A DNA stretch of 64,000 bases from Haematospirillum jordaniae (GCF_001611975.1 NZ_CP014525.1:124001-188000); one strand, 5' to 3'; positions 1 through 9,253 are shown, counted from the stretch's first letter. The notes: generated by a model not told the origin, from the letters alone. Program-made: numbers and translations.

Positions 1-12
1 ACTTTAATCACG

Positions 13-41
13 AATGATAATCTACTTACCGGATTATCATT
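13..41. promoter_or_regulatory. perfect 10-bp inverted repeat, candidate operator
   Basis: AATGATAATC at 13-22 and GATTATCATT at 32-41 form a perfect dyad with a 9-base spacer, so the half-site centres lie about two helical turns apart. The half-sites resemble the GATAAT units of Fur-type boxes, but the spacing is not the classical 19-bp Fur box. The site lies about 110 bases upstream of the broken glpT and near the window edge, so it may serve an unseen divergent gene. The regulator is unknown. Confidence 0.4.
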
Positions 42-151
42 CCGTGTAATAAAGATGTATTTGCAAACATAAAACTACAAAAAATTGTGCATCTTTCTGC
101 AATTTCATCGCCTTAAGCAAGGCATATACCACGGAATAAGGATTGGCCCCC

Positions 152-1601
152 ATGTCGCTGAATGCGCCGGCCCCGGCACCGCACGCCGCCCCCTTACCTG
201 ACCGTGACGTTGCTTCCCTCTACACGCGGCTGCGATGGCAAATCTTCTCTGGCATCTTCATCGGATACGCTGGGTATTATCTGGTACGCAAGAACTTCTG
301 CCTAGCCATGCCGTATCTGATAGAGCAAGGGTATTCCCACGGCGAATTAGGAATAGCTGCTTCAGGTCTATCTGTTGCCTATGGACTATCTAAGTTCTTG
401 ATGGGTGCTGTTTCCGATCATTCTAATCCCCGCCTATTCATGCCACTTGGGCTTTTTCTGTCCGCTACTATCGTCTTCATACTGGGATATGCGTCTTGGG
501 CAACATCAAGCATTGCCATGATGTGTATTCTTTTGTTTGCCAATGGATGGGCGCAAGGCATGGGATGGGCACCGTGTGGTCGCACCATTGTGCACTGGTG
601 GCCACAGTCAAAGCGTGGGCTGATCGTGTCTGTCTGGAATGCAGCACACACAATATCGGCGGTGGCCTTCTGGGGCTTCTATTCCTGACAGGTATGGGCT
701 GGTTCAATGACTGGCATGCCGGTTTCTATGTACCGGCCGGGTTTGCGTTCGTTATTGCTGTCTTCACAACCCTGACCCTGCGCGATACACCACAGTCCTG
801 TGGATTGCCATCCGTAGAAGATTATAGCAATGGTCGTCAAACACCTCACCGGCCAGAACAAAAAATGTCTTTTCGTATGGTTATTGGACAGCACTTCATC
901 CCCAATACCATGCTGTGGTGGCTTGCAGGTGCAAGCGTTTTTGTACACCTGATCCGGTTCGGAGTTCTGGATTGGGCGCCGACGTATCTGAAAGAAACAA
1001 GAGACTTTGATGTTGAAGTCTCTTCATGGGTTTACTTCCTATACGAGTGGGCTGGTATTCCCGGCACCTTGCTCTGTGGCTGGATATCAGATCGGCTGTT
1101 CTCGGCACAACGAGCACCAGCCGGCATCCTGTTCATGGCCCTGATTCTCTGCGCACTTCTTGTGCAGTGGCTCGGTACAGGCCAGAATCCCTACATTGAA
1201 ATGACGGCGTTTCTGGCTATCGGCTTCCTGATTTGATTTATGGCCCTGTCATGCTAATAGGATTACACGCCATGGAACTGGTGCCCAAGAAAGCTGTCGG
1301 AGCGGCAGCAGGTTTTACAGGTCTCTTTGGCTATTTGTGCGGATCTGTCGCAGCCAATGCCATGATGGGGTACACGATCGACATATTTGGCTGGAACGGA
1401 GGTTTCGCACTTTTGACCGGGGCTTGTGTTATGGCCATAGCCTGCTTACTCAGAACACAGATGCCACACCGATCTTATGCCAGTACCCCAACGGAACATC
1501 AGGATACGCCGACTAGCACTTGTGCCTGCCCACAACTACAGCCAGCCTTTGCGCTTGAAGTACAGGAAGGGCACAACCGCCGACATGAGCATCAGGAATA
1601 A
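152..1601 (+). pseudogene. glpT: glycerol-3-phosphate antiporter (MFS, GlpT type), broken by two frameshifts
   Basis: The pieces in three frames align end to end with the GlpT family of 12-helix inner-membrane sn-glycerol-3-phosphate/phosphate antiporters. Recognisable blocks are SGIFIGYAGYYLVRKNF, HNIGGGLLGLLFL, WFNDWHAGFY, RDTPQSCGLP, LDWAPTYLKE, SSWVYFLYEWAGIPGTLLCG, YGPVMLIGLHAMEL and AAGFTGLFGYL. The frame first breaks in a (CA)4 run at 645-652; three CA units would restore it. It breaks again at a tandem GATTT duplication at 1230-1239. The start is ATG 152, nine bases after AAGGA (a TTG at 143 is an in-frame alternative). The third frame runs 66 bases past the end of the convergent corA, so the native stop also seems lost. 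Two independent lesions argue for a real pseudogene, although sequencing error at the CA run alone cannot be excluded. Confidence 0.88.
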
Positions 1602-2519
1602 TGCCCACGGGTACCCCAGTGCCCACTTCAGCTCGGGCATCAGCTCGAAATTCATGCCATAGATACTGGCAATCATGGTCGGAGGCAGGAAAACAACAGA
1701 GACAACGGAGAAGATTTTGATAATCGAGTTCTGCTCGATATTCACCATGCCAAGGGTTGCATCCAGCAGGAAGCTGATCTTGCCAGCCAGAAAGGTGGCA
1801 TGATCCAGAAGGCTTTGCACATCGCGCCACATAATCTTGACTTGGGCCCTGGCTTCCTGCCCCTGACTGGGCAATCCCTGATCCAGAAACGCCAGAAGTC
1901 GGCCAATCGACATCAAACTTTCACGCGCACGGGATGCAACGTCACCAGTTTGGCCGATATCGCGCAAAATATCCTGAAAGTCACGGCTTTCAGCCTGGTT
2001 TACCCGCCTCTGCCCGGTTGGTGTGTGATTGAAAACTTCGGAGGATATGGCATCGACACGGGCCATCTCACGTTCCAGAATGTCGGCCGCACGCTCGATG
2101 ACTGTTTCCAACAAATTTACCAATATCACGTCGCCGGTCTTCAATCCCTGCTGCCGGCTGGCACGTGTGGCAAAGGCCCGGAATGGCTTGGGTTCAGCGT
2201 GGCGCACTGTCACCAGTCGCTCGCCGGACAGAATAAAGGTCACAGCTGTTGTTTCCGGATGCTCCGTATCAGACTGGGCCAGCACAACGGCTGTCATGAA
2301 AACAGCGCCATCTTCCTGGTACAGCCGGCTGGAAGCCTCAATCTCCTGCATTTCCTCCCGGGTTGGCAGGGCAATATCAAGAGCCTGCTCGACTCGATGA
2401 ACCTCGGCCGTTACGGGTTGGTATAGATCAATCCACACCACTTCCGGCGGAACCGGAAGCCCCGGAGCCGGAGGAAAGGAATACAGACCGGCCGGTCCTG
2501 GCACATAGACGGTCAGCAT
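1536..2519 (-). CDS. corA: magnesium/cobalt transporter CorA
   Basis: 327-residue member of the CorA family of pentameric inner-membrane Mg2+/Co2+ channels. The long N-terminal cytoplasmic part is followed by two C-terminal membrane helices (about 268-287 and 302-320). The signature YGMN at 287-290 is at the end of the first helix, followed by FELMPEL, the usual acidic mouth of the pore. The C-terminus KRKGWL is basic, as expected for the cytoplasmic tail. AGGGAG lies a few bases before the ATG. It is transcribed toward the dead glpT and its last 66 bases overlap the pseudogene frame. nadK lies upstream on the same strand with a 75-base gap. Magnesium is the likely main ion, but selectivity within the family cannot be read from sequence alone. 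Confidence 0.93.
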   Translation of the reverse strand: MLTVYVPGPAGLYSFPPAPGLPVPPEVVWIDLYQPVTAEVHRVEQALDIALPTREEMQEIEASSRLYQEDGAVFMTAVVLAQSDTEHPETTAVTFILSGERLVTVRHAEPKPFRAFATRASRQQGLKTGDVILVNLLETVIERAADILEREMARVDAISSEVFNHTPTGQRRVNQAESRDFQDILRDIGQTGDVASRARESLMSIGRLLAFLDQGLPSQGQEARAQVKIMWRDVQSLLDHATFLAGKISFLLDATLGMVNIEQNSIIKIFSVVSVVFLPPTMIASIYGMNFELMPELKWALGYPWALFLMLMSAVVPFLYFKRKGWL

Positions 2520-2594
2520 GGCAACTCCCTGTCAGCGATCCCTCTCTATACGCCGCCCCGCCCACCGGGGGAACCATCTATATGCACGGTGATA

Positions 2595-3362
2595 TCACCC
2601 TGTGAACTGTTCAGATAAAATTCTTTCCTCAAGGTTATGCTCGGGATCAAACAGAACAGGTAATACGATAGAGCGATCCTCGCGCACGGAGACCCTTATG
2701 ACATCGCGCACTTCGGTATAATCGGCCACAGCCGAGACCGGGCGCTTTTCGCCTTCTATAATGTCAAAGTCAAGGGATACCTGATGAGAAAGAACAGCAC
2801 CACGCCAGCGCCGAGGGCGGAATGCTGAAATCGGTGTCAAGGCCATGACATTTGATCCCATAGGGAGAATGGGGCCATGTGCAGAGAGATTATAGGCGGT
2901 TGAACCTGCCGATGTGCACACCAGCGCCCCGTCACAGATCAATTCCGGCAAACGGACCTTTCCGTCTACACTGATACGAATCTTGGCTGCCTGACGCGTC
3001 TGACGCAGCATTGAAACCTCGTTGATTGCAAGGGCATGCAGGGTATCCCCTTGGCTGGTCAGCGCCGTCATCGCCAAAGGGAACAGCTGGACGCAGGTCG
3101 CCTTTGCCAAGCGTTCCTCCAGCCCATGCTCGGCATACGCATTCAACAGAAAGCCGACCGTTCCCCGATTCATGCCATAGATCGGTTTTTTCAATGCCAT
3201 ATGGCGGTGCATAGTTTCCAGCATGAAACCATCCCCCCCCAAGGCCACAATAACATCAGCCCGATCCGCAGGAACCTGACCATAGCGCTGACAAAGGCGC
3301 TCTAGTGCTTCTTCAGCAGCAGAGGTAGCAGCAGCGGTGAAGCAGATTGAACCAAACGCCAT
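2595..3362 (-). CDS. nadK: NAD kinase
   Basis: 255-residue ATP-NAD kinase, making NADP+ from NAD+ in the cytoplasm. The GGDG signature is at 42-45, the NE motif (INEVSML) at 113-119 and the Gly-rich ICDGALVCTSAGSTAYNLS block at about 142-160, which together form the NAD and ATP sites. Length is usual for the short proteobacterial form. The ATG start gives a normal N-terminus (MAFGSICFTA). The gene is followed on the same strand by corA after 75 bases. Its 5' side faces the DUF952 gene across a 188-base divergent region. Confidence 0.93.
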   Translation of the reverse strand: MAFGSICFTAAATSAAEEALERLCQRYGQVPADRADVIVALGGDGFMLETMHRHMALKKPIYGMNRGTVGFLLNAYAEHGLEERLAKATCVQLFPLAMTALTSQGDTLHALAINEVSMLRQTRQAAKIRISVDGKVRLPELICDGALVCTSAGSTAYNLSAHGPILPMGSNVMALTPISAFRPRRWRGAVLSHQVSLDFDIIEGEKRPVSAVADYTEVRDVIRVSVREDRSIVLPVLFDPEHNLEERILSEQFTG

Positions 3363-3550
3363 AAAGCCTCGCTGATGGCAACAGACAACACAGGGAACAC
3401 GGGGATGTCAGTATAATCGAGCCGCATTCCCTTGCCTACCCGCCGCCCGCTCTCCATCACAAGCGCAACATTCTGCCTACCTGCAACTCAGCAAGACAAG
3501 ATCAAAAGTTGCTTTCGATATCCGGGGCTCTTGAGGTACAGTTCTCAACC

Positions 3551-3952
3551 ATGAGCTATACACATCCTCGACGCGATCTGCGCCCTGAACACGACACACG
3601 ATCCCCACAACGGCTGTATCGCCTGATTTTGCCCGAGCAGTGGCGCCAAGCCGTCCGTGAGGGCTTTTTCGAAGGGTCTCCCACCGACCGGGCCGATGGG
3701 TTTATCCACCTGTCAACCGCAGCCCAAGTTATGGGAACGGCGGAACGCTGGTTCTCCGAAACATCTGAACTGATGCTGCTACGCATTGACCGCGACCGCT
3801 TGGCCGGGACCGTACGTATGGAGGGACCTGAACTCTACCCACATCTCTACGGTCTTCTTCCGATCGAGGCCGTGCAAGAAACATGGGATCTTCCACTGAA
3901 CGAAAACCTACGTTTTATATTCCCGACCGAAATTATCTTGGCCTCGTCTTGA
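3551..3952 (+). CDS. DUF952 family protein
   Basis: 133-residue small cytoplasmic protein of the DUF952 family, whose biochemical role is not established; the fold resembles ADP-ribosyl-transferase-like or glutathione-S-transferase-adjacent proteins in some annotations. Conserved features here are YRLILPEQWRQA, DGFIHLSTAAQV and the C-terminal FPHLYG-like element (YPHLYGLLPIEAV). ATG 3551 is chosen over an upstream TTG at 3509 because family proteins begin shortly before the YRLI block. It ends six to nine bases before pyrD, suggesting a joint transcript. DUF952 next to pyrD is a common alphaproteobacterial arrangement by recollection, which I could not verify here. Confidence 0.82.
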   Translation: MSYTHPRRDLRPEHDTRSPQRLYRLILPEQWRQAVREGFFEGSPTDRADGFIHLSTAAQVMGTAERWFSETSELMLLRIDRDRLAGTVRMEGPELYPHLYGLLPIEAVQETWDLPLNENLRFIFPTEIILASS

Positions 3953-3961
3953 TTTGCATTG

Positions 3962-5038
3962 ATGCCGCTTGATCTCTACCGCCGTGTTGCTGCTCCACTT
4001 CTGGGACGAATGGACCCGGAGCAGGCGCACCGCATAGCAATACTTGCTATGCAATCGCCCTTGATCCCGCTCTTCACGCCACCGTCTCAACCAGAGCTGG
4101 CTGTGTCTCTCTGGAATCGGACTTTTCCCAATCCCGTTGGTCTGGCCGCAGGATTCGACAAGAACGGCAAAGTCGCCGATGCCATGTTGCGCATGGGATT
4201 TGGTTTTGTAGAGATTGGTGGCGTCACACCCCGCCCACAGGATGGCAATCCAAAACCACGCCTGTTCAGGCTTCCAGAAGATGGGGCTATCATCAACCGG
4301 ATGGGGTTCAACAATGATGGCATGCACGTTGTCAGACAAAGGTTGGCACGCCTGCGAAAGGGTAAGCAAACACTTCACGGACTGATCGGTGTCAACCTAG
4401 GTAAGAACAAGGATACAACTGATCCGGCTGATGATTACGTAAAAGGTGCCGCAGCCTTTGCCGGCTTGGCTGACTTCTTGGTCATCAATGTATCAAGCCC
4501 GAATACACCGGGATTGCGGGCGCTGCAGGAACGCAAGCATCTGGAACACATTGTCAGCAGCGTGCAACGCACCTTGGAGCAGGATACGAACTCGACCCCG
4601 TTGCTGCTCAAAATTGCCCCTGACCTTGAGGAAATGGATGAAGTCGAGCTTGCAGCCTTGGCCTGCGATAATGGTATTGATGGACTGGTTGTCGCCAATA
4701 CGACACTGGCACGTCCGGATACGCTGACGGGACAGGCTCGTCATGAGGCGGGTGGATTGTCCGGCCGTCCGCTCCGCACTGCCTCAACAGCCTTGCTGCG
4801 ACGTATGTACCGCCTGACCAAGGGAGGCATTCCCCTGATAGGGGTTGGCGGCATTGGCAGTGGCGCTGATGCCTGGGAAAAAATAAAGGCAGGGGCTTCC
4901 CTCATACAACTATACACCGCCTTGGTCTACCAAGGGCCATCCTTGGTCCAGCAGATCAGGGACGATCTGCTTCTTCTGGCAAAGCGCGAAGGTTTTCATT
5001 CTGTTGCGGAGGCTGTTGGTGCCGACCACCATTCCTGA
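3962..5038 (+). CDS. pyrD: dihydroorotate dehydrogenase (quinone), class 2
   Basis: 358-residue membrane-associated flavoenzyme that oxidises dihydroorotate to orotate with quinone as acceptor, the fourth step of pyrimidine synthesis. FMN-barrel motifs are GLAAGFDKNG (about 60-69), FVEIGGVTPRPQDGNP (82-97), INRMGFNNDG (111-120) and NVSSPNTPGLR (176-186). The Ser in the last motif is the class 2 catalytic base, which separates it from class 1 enzymes that use Cys. The N-terminal helical extension MPLDLYRRVAAPLL is the membrane-docking element of class 2. ATG 3962 is used; a TTG directly before it is possible. The 3' end overlaps the next gene by 20 bases. Confidence 0.95.
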   Translation: MPLDLYRRVAAPLLGRMDPEQAHRIAILAMQSPLIPLFTPPSQPELAVSLWNRTFPNPVGLAAGFDKNGKVADAMLRMGFGFVEIGGVTPRPQDGNPKPRLFRLPEDGAIINRMGFNNDGMHVVRQRLARLRKGKQTLHGLIGVNLGKNKDTTDPADDYVKGAAAFAGLADFLVINVSSPNTPGLRALQERKHLEHIVSSVQRTLEQDTNSTPLLLKIAPDLEEMDEVELAALACDNGIDGLVVANTTLARPDTLTGQARHEAGGLSGRPLRTASTALLRRMYRLTKGGIPLIGVGGIGSGADAWEKIKAGASLIQLYTALVYQGPSLVQQIRDDLLLLAKREGFHSVAEAVGADHHS

Positions 5039-5939
5039 CACACCTGAACCATCATCCGGTCGCTCCGGTCTGTATATTCCCTTGCAACTTCCCGGCCTAC
5101 GCGCCGCATCCGGGCTATGGAACGCATTTATTCTGGATCTGTGGGGCGTAATTCACGACGGGGTCGCGGCATATCCCCATTCAGCCGAGACCTTACGTCA
5201 ACTGCGGGCCACGGGGGCACGTGTGATGTTTCTGTCCAATGCGCCACGACGTGCCTCTGCTCTGATAGCCCAGATGGAGACCATGGGAATCCCCCGTGAT
5301 CTGTATGACGATATCCTGTCATCCGGAGATGCTGTGCATCATGCTCTTCTGACCCGCAAGGACCCAGCTTTTGCGGCACTGGGGAACGCATGCTTCCATA
5401 TGGGGCCAGAACGGGATCTAACAATTTATGAAGAGACTGGCGTTGTACTGACAGACCTGGATCACGCCACATTCATCATGAACACTGGCCCGGTCAGCTT
5501 GGATGACAACGCTGATCACTACCGGGCCATACTGGCCAAGGGCGTGCAAGCCGGGCTGCCGATGGTATGCGCCAACCCGGACAGGACCGTCATCCGACAG
5601 GGTAAGGCCATCGTGTGCGCAGGGGCTCTGGCCGATATCTATATTGAATACGGGGGAACGGTTATCTGGAGAGGAAAGCCTGATCCTGCCGTATATCGGT
5701 TATGTCTGGAGAAAATGGGGTTTCCATCAACTGGCGTCTGCACAATCGGGGATTCCCTTGAAACGGATATGGCCGGTGCAGCAGCAGCAAGCATCGACGG
5801 ACTATGGGTAACGGGCGGCATTCACGCTGATGAAGTCGGCGGTGCCTACGGGAAACCCGCTGATCCCCTGCGTATGGCGCGCCTTGCTGCCCGCCATGGC
5901 GTTCGTCCAGCGGCCGCCTTGGCTGGTTTTATCTGGTAG
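5019..5939 (+). CDS. HAD-superfamily hydrolase, TIGR01459-like class IIA
   Basis: 306-residue HAD phosphatase of the NagD-like class IIA group. Motif I is ILDLWGVIHDG at about 38-48, with the nucleophile Asp 40; the Trp in place of the usual Asp+2 neighbour pattern (DLWG) is typical of the TIGR01459 group. Motif II is FLSNAPR and motif III/IV are GKPDPAVY and IGDSLETDM. The substrate is unknown; class IIA enzymes dephosphorylate small phospho-metabolites. The start is taken as GTG 5019, six bases after a clear GGAGG (5008-5012), inside the end of pyrD, indicating translational coupling. The alternative TTG 5004 precedes that ribosome site and is less likely. Confidence 0.85.
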   Translation: MPTTIPDTPEPSSGRSGLYIPLQLPGLRAASGLWNAFILDLWGVIHDGVAAYPHSAETLRQLRATGARVMFLSNAPRRASALIAQMETMGIPRDLYDDILSSGDAVHHALLTRKDPAFAALGNACFHMGPERDLTIYEETGVVLTDLDHATFIMNTGPVSLDDNADHYRAILAKGVQAGLPMVCANPDRTVIRQGKAIVCAGALADIYIEYGGTVIWRGKPDPAVYRLCLEKMGFPSTGVCTIGDSLETDMAGAAAASIDGLWVTGGIHADEVGGAYGKPADPLRMARLAARHGVRPAAALAGFIW

Positions 5940-5965
5940 TCAAAGACAAAAAGGGATGGTTTGTC

Positions 5966-7015
5966 ATGCATGCGTTATCCCCTCTGGAGTATCCTTGGAT
6001 AGATCCGCCAGCACCGTCAAAAGTACAGAATGTCGGAGATGGGCTGCTCTGGGCCCGGATGCCTCTACCCTTCGCCCTTGATCACATAAACCTGTGGGTC
6101 CTAGAAGATGTGGATGCAGACCTGACTATCGTTGACACAGGCCTTGCTACAGACGAAACCCAAGCCATCTGGGACGAACTGCTGGACGGGCCTCTGGCAG
6201 GTAAAGCCGTACGGCAACTGCTATGTACACATTTTCACCCCGACCATATGGGATTGGCCGGCTGGCTGTGCCAACGCTTCAATGCCCCCCTGACAACAAC
6301 CCTGTCCGAATGGGCAATGGGGGTTATCTTGTCCTGTGACACGTCCGAGGCGTTCTCAGAGAACCAAGCCAACTTTTATCGCCGGGCAGGATTGAATCCG
6401 GAAAAAATTCATCGTGTCGAAAAACGGGGCAATACCCTTTCCCGGCGGGTTTCACCTGTTCCCAAACGCTTTAACCGCATCAGGCATGGCGACACGCTCA
6501 TGATCGGATCGTACGCGTGGGATGTTATCATCGGACAAGGCCATTCTCCAGAGATGGCTTGTCTTTACTGTCCAACACAAAATATCCTGATTGCCGGAGA
6601 CCAGGTTTTACCCCGCATCAGTCCCAATATCAGTGTCTGGCCCAATGAACCAGATGCCAATCCCTTGGTTTTATATCGGCATAGCCTAGAAGCCCTGAAG
6701 GATCTGGTTCCGGACACAGCCTTGGTTCTTCCCAGCCATGGACTCCCGTTCCGTGGTCTGCATCGAAGAATTGACGCCATTCTGCAACACCACAAAGACC
6801 GCCTTGAAGACTGCCTTTCTGCCTGTCAAGACACACCACGCAGTGCAGCGGATCTTCTTCCCGTTCTCTTCCGGCATCCTCTGGATGAACACGGCTTGCT
6901 CTTTGCTGTGGGAGAGGCCATTGCCCACATTCATCTCTTGGAACAAGAAAACGCCCTAGAGCGAATACGTGGAGTGGACCACATTGACCGTTTCATAGTG
7001 CGACGCACAAAATAA
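5966..7015 (+). CDS. MBL-fold metallo-hydrolase
   Basis: 349-residue metallo-beta-lactamase-fold protein. The zinc motif HFHPDH is at 89-94, followed by GQGHSPEM with the third-site His, IAGDQVLP with the bridging Asp, and a late His in LPSHGLPF. This is the layout of the glyoxalase-II/RNase-Z-like hydrolase group. The C-terminal 100 residues form a helical cap, probably a winged-helix-like LACTB2-type domain. The start ATG follows AAAAAGGGA. It lies 26 bases after the HAD gene on the same strand, so it may end the pyrD transcript. The substrate is not evident; a thioesterase or lactonase role is possible. Confidence 0.82.
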   Translation: MHALSPLEYPWIDPPAPSKVQNVGDGLLWARMPLPFALDHINLWVLEDVDADLTIVDTGLATDETQAIWDELLDGPLAGKAVRQLLCTHFHPDHMGLAGWLCQRFNAPLTTTLSEWAMGVILSCDTSEAFSENQANFYRRAGLNPEKIHRVEKRGNTLSRRVSPVPKRFNRIRHGDTLMIGSYAWDVIIGQGHSPEMACLYCPTQNILIAGDQVLPRISPNISVWPNEPDANPLVLYRHSLEALKDLVPDTALVLPSHGLPFRGLHRRIDAILQHHKDRLEDCLSACQDTPRSAADLLPVLFRHPLDEHGLLFAVGEAIAHIHLLEQENALERIRGVDHIDRFIVRRTK

Positions 7016-7172
7016 CACCTGAATCCAGCACTGCATTCCATAAGCCGACACTAGTACAAAATCGGCATGGCAGGCTTCGCGCCGCTCTCTTATACTAATA
7101 ACAAGGAGCATAGCCTGTGGTAGATATACTAACGGCTTGCCGATCCTAATCTGCTACGAGATGGAGTGGTTG

Positions 7173-8102
7173 ATGCCGACTCTCTTGGTATCGCATCATG
7201 ATTGCCTCGAGCACGAAACCGGAGGCTACCACCCCGAAAACCCTGATCGCTTGCGCAGTGTTCTCCAGATCCTCGAAAGTGAGGATTTTTTTATGCTGCA
7301 CCGCGAAGAAGCGCCACGTGCTACCCTAGAGCAGTTAACCCGCGTACACCCACAGTCTTATATCGACGACATTATGAGCCATATCCCCAAGCAGGGATAT
7401 TATGCCATCGACAGTGATACACCGTTGTCACCAAAAAGCGGTGAAGCTGCGCTGCGTGCCGCAGGGGGTGTCTGTGCAGCCGTTGATGCCGTGGTTGCCC
7501 GGCAGGCCCGCAATGCTTTTGTTGCCGTCCGCCCGCCCGGCCACCACGCGACCAGAACCCAGCCCATGGGATTTTGCATTTTCAACAATGTCGCTGTCGG
7601 GGCCATGCAAGCCCGGAGCATACACGGTCTTGGAAGAGTGGCTGTCATCGACTGGGATGTTCATCACGGGAACGGCACCCAAGACATTTTCTGGAATGAT
7701 CCTGATGCGTTTTATGCATCAACACACCAGTTCCCCCTGTATCCCGGCACCGGAAGCGCAGAAGAAACAGGGGCACACAACAATATCGTCAACTGCCCTC
7801 TTCCGTCTGGATCGGACGGAACCGTGTTTATGGAGGCGCTGGATAACCGCATTATACCGGCCCTGAAAAATTTCAGACCGCACATTCTGTTCATTTCAGC
7901 AGGGTTTGATGCGCATGGGCGCGACCCTCTGGCCAACATGAAGCTAACCGTCAAGGACTATGCCGAAGCAACCCGCAAACTGATGGCTGTTGCCGACAGC
8001 CTGTGCGGCGGACGCATCATCTCTGTTCTAGAGGGAGGCTACGACCTGATTGCAACGGCCTCGTCAGCTGCAGCGCATATCAGGGTCCTGATGGAAAACT
8101 AG
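7173..8102 (+). CDS. histone deacetylase family protein
   Basis: 309-residue arginase/deacetylase-fold zinc enzyme of the class II HDAC-like and acetylpolyamine amidohydrolase group. Active-site features are RPPGHHATR (tandem His), FNNVAVGA, DWDVHHGNGTQDIF (metal ligands Asp and His), FISAGFDAHGRDPL and the late EGGYDL with the catalytic Tyr. Bacterial members deacetylate acetylated small amines or proteins; the substrate here is unknown. ATG 7173 is chosen because GGAG lies six bases upstream and family proteins start shortly before the HPENPDRL block. An ATG at 7161 and a TTG at 7137 are in-frame alternatives. Confidence 0.88.
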   Translation: MPTLLVSHHDCLEHETGGYHPENPDRLRSVLQILESEDFFMLHREEAPRATLEQLTRVHPQSYIDDIMSHIPKQGYYAIDSDTPLSPKSGEAALRAAGGVCAAVDAVVARQARNAFVAVRPPGHHATRTQPMGFCIFNNVAVGAMQARSIHGLGRVAVIDWDVHHGNGTQDIFWNDPDAFYASTHQFPLYPGTGSAEETGAHNNIVNCPLPSGSDGTVFMEALDNRIIPALKNFRPHILFISAGFDAHGRDPLANMKLTVKDYAEATRKLMAVADSLCGGRIISVLEGGYDLIATASSAAAHIRVLMEN

Positions 8103-8124
8103 GGCGGCCCCGGTGACACCGCCC
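8102..8124. terminator. hairpin between convergent genes
   Basis: GGGCGG at 8102-8107 pairs with CCGCCC at 8119-8124 right after the deacetylase stop and before the convergent glutaredoxin stop. There is no T-run on either side, so terminator activity is uncertain. Confidence 0.4.
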
Positions 8125-8132
8125 CACACAAT

Positions 8133-8396
8133 CTAGCTGGCTTGAGCCAGCATCGGGTCAAGGCCACCTTTTTCATCTAACGCATGCAGATCATCACACC
8201 CGCCGACGTGCGTACCGCCAATGAAAATCTGTGGAACGGTACGGCGCCCTGACCGCTGCTCCATCTCTGCGCGCTTTGCTGTGTTGTCCAAAACATCAAT
8301 CTCGGTATAGGCAACACCCTTCGCATCGAGAAGAGCCTTGGCCCTGTGACAATAAGGGCAGTGGGGCCACGTATAGATCTCGATATGCACGCTCAT
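8133..8396 (-). CDS. grxC: glutaredoxin 3
   Basis: 87-residue dithiol glutaredoxin, a glutathione-dependent thiol-disulphide oxidoreductase. The CPYC active site is at 13-16 after the strand IEIYTWP, the cis-Pro loop is TVPQIFIGG and the glutathione-binding end is GGCDDLHAL. These mark the GrxC type. The ATG at 8396 is preferred over an upstream extension because GGAG precedes it at proper spacing and the protein then has the usual length. It lies 104 bases downstream of comF on the same strand, a pairing often seen in alphaproteobacteria. Confidence 0.94.
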   Translation of the reverse strand: MSVHIEIYTWPHCPYCHRAKALLDAKGVAYTEIDVLDNTAKRAEMEQRSGRRTVPQIFIGGTHVGGCDDLHALDEKGGLDPMLAQAS

Positions 8397-8500
8397 GAGC
8401 CGAAACTCCGCCTGAAACACCACCGGACACACATAGCCGGCCTTCTGATAACAGTATGCAGTCAAGCAGCGCGGTACGCAACATCGCTTGCACTGCAACA

Positions 8501-9253
8501 TTATAACCCCGGCCCCATGGCACGGGCCAGAACGACGGCATCAACCGGGCCAGCTCCGGCATCCTTCAAAGCAGAGGCACAAGCACGCAATGTTGACCCC
8601 GTTGTCATGACATCATCGACCAGTAATACCCTGCGCCCGGCAAGCCTGGCCCTATACCGCGAAGCAACATGAAACGCCCCTGCAACGTTGTTATGGCGCT
8701 GGATACGATCAAAATGCCCTTGGGTCCGCGTTGCCCTCACACGCCGCAACGAAACCGGGCAATACAGGGCACGGGTTTGAAAAGAGACAAGGGCACGGGA
8801 CAGAAGGGCCGACTGATTATAACGCCGCCACAGAAGGCGCCAGCGATGTAATGGTACCGGTATGACCAGATCAGCCTCATGCAGCATGTCCGCAGATACA
8901 CGTGCCAGCCACGCCGCCAACCCACGCGCCATATCCGTTCGGTCAGCATGTTTGAAAGCGAGAATCATGGAACGGGTTCCATCGTCATAAAGTGTTGCTG
9001 CCCGCACCCTGTCCAGAATACGGTCATGGTCTGGTTCACAAGAATGCTCCCCACCTTGTGCAAGACTCTCGAAAGGCATGGCGCATCGCGAACACTGGGT
9101 TGCCGCCTCAAGGAAACGGATCGTTCCGAAACAGGAGGCACACACCCCGTGAGACGTACCCGTCACGACACCACAGCGCAAACAGCGCGGCGGAAGGACG
9201 ATATCCAGGGCAAGGCGCACGGGATAAAAGAAACGATCAATCTTTATGGTCAT
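8501..9253 (-). CDS. comF: ComF family phosphoribosyltransferase-like protein
   Basis: 250-residue ComF-family protein. Four N-terminal cysteines (C24, C27, C38, C41) and a further CSRC pair at 54-57 form zinc-binding sites. The C-terminal half is a type I phosphoribosyltransferase domain with the PRPP-loop VLLVDDVMTTGSTL near 214-227. In naturally competent bacteria ComF helps DNA uptake; in alphaproteobacteria the gene is near universal and its role is unclear, so competence should not be inferred from it alone. It starts at ATG 9253 and is divergent from the methyltransferase gene; glutaredoxin follows downstream. Confidence 0.9.
   Translation of the reverse strand: MTIKIDRFFYPVRLALDIVLPPRCLRCGVVTGTSHGVCASCFGTIRFLEAATQCSRCAMPFESLAQGGEHSCEPDHDRILDRVRAATLYDDGTRSMILAFKHADRTDMARGLAAWLARVSADMLHEADLVIPVPLHRWRLLWRRYNQSALLSRALVSFQTRALYCPVSLRRVRATRTQGHFDRIQRHNNVAGAFHVASRYRARLAGRRVLLVDDVMTTGSTLRACASALKDAGAGPVDAVVLARAMGPGL

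Noticed and set aside
496..1236. Separate membrane protein gene in frame 1
   Set aside because: Its content is the middle of GlpT, so it is a fragment of the same pseudogene and its apparent start lies in out-of-frame sequence.
7103..7149. Ten-codon leader frame (GTG after AAGGAG) before the deacetylase gene
   Set aside because: Too short to judge, with no regulatory codons or attenuator hairpin; probably chance.
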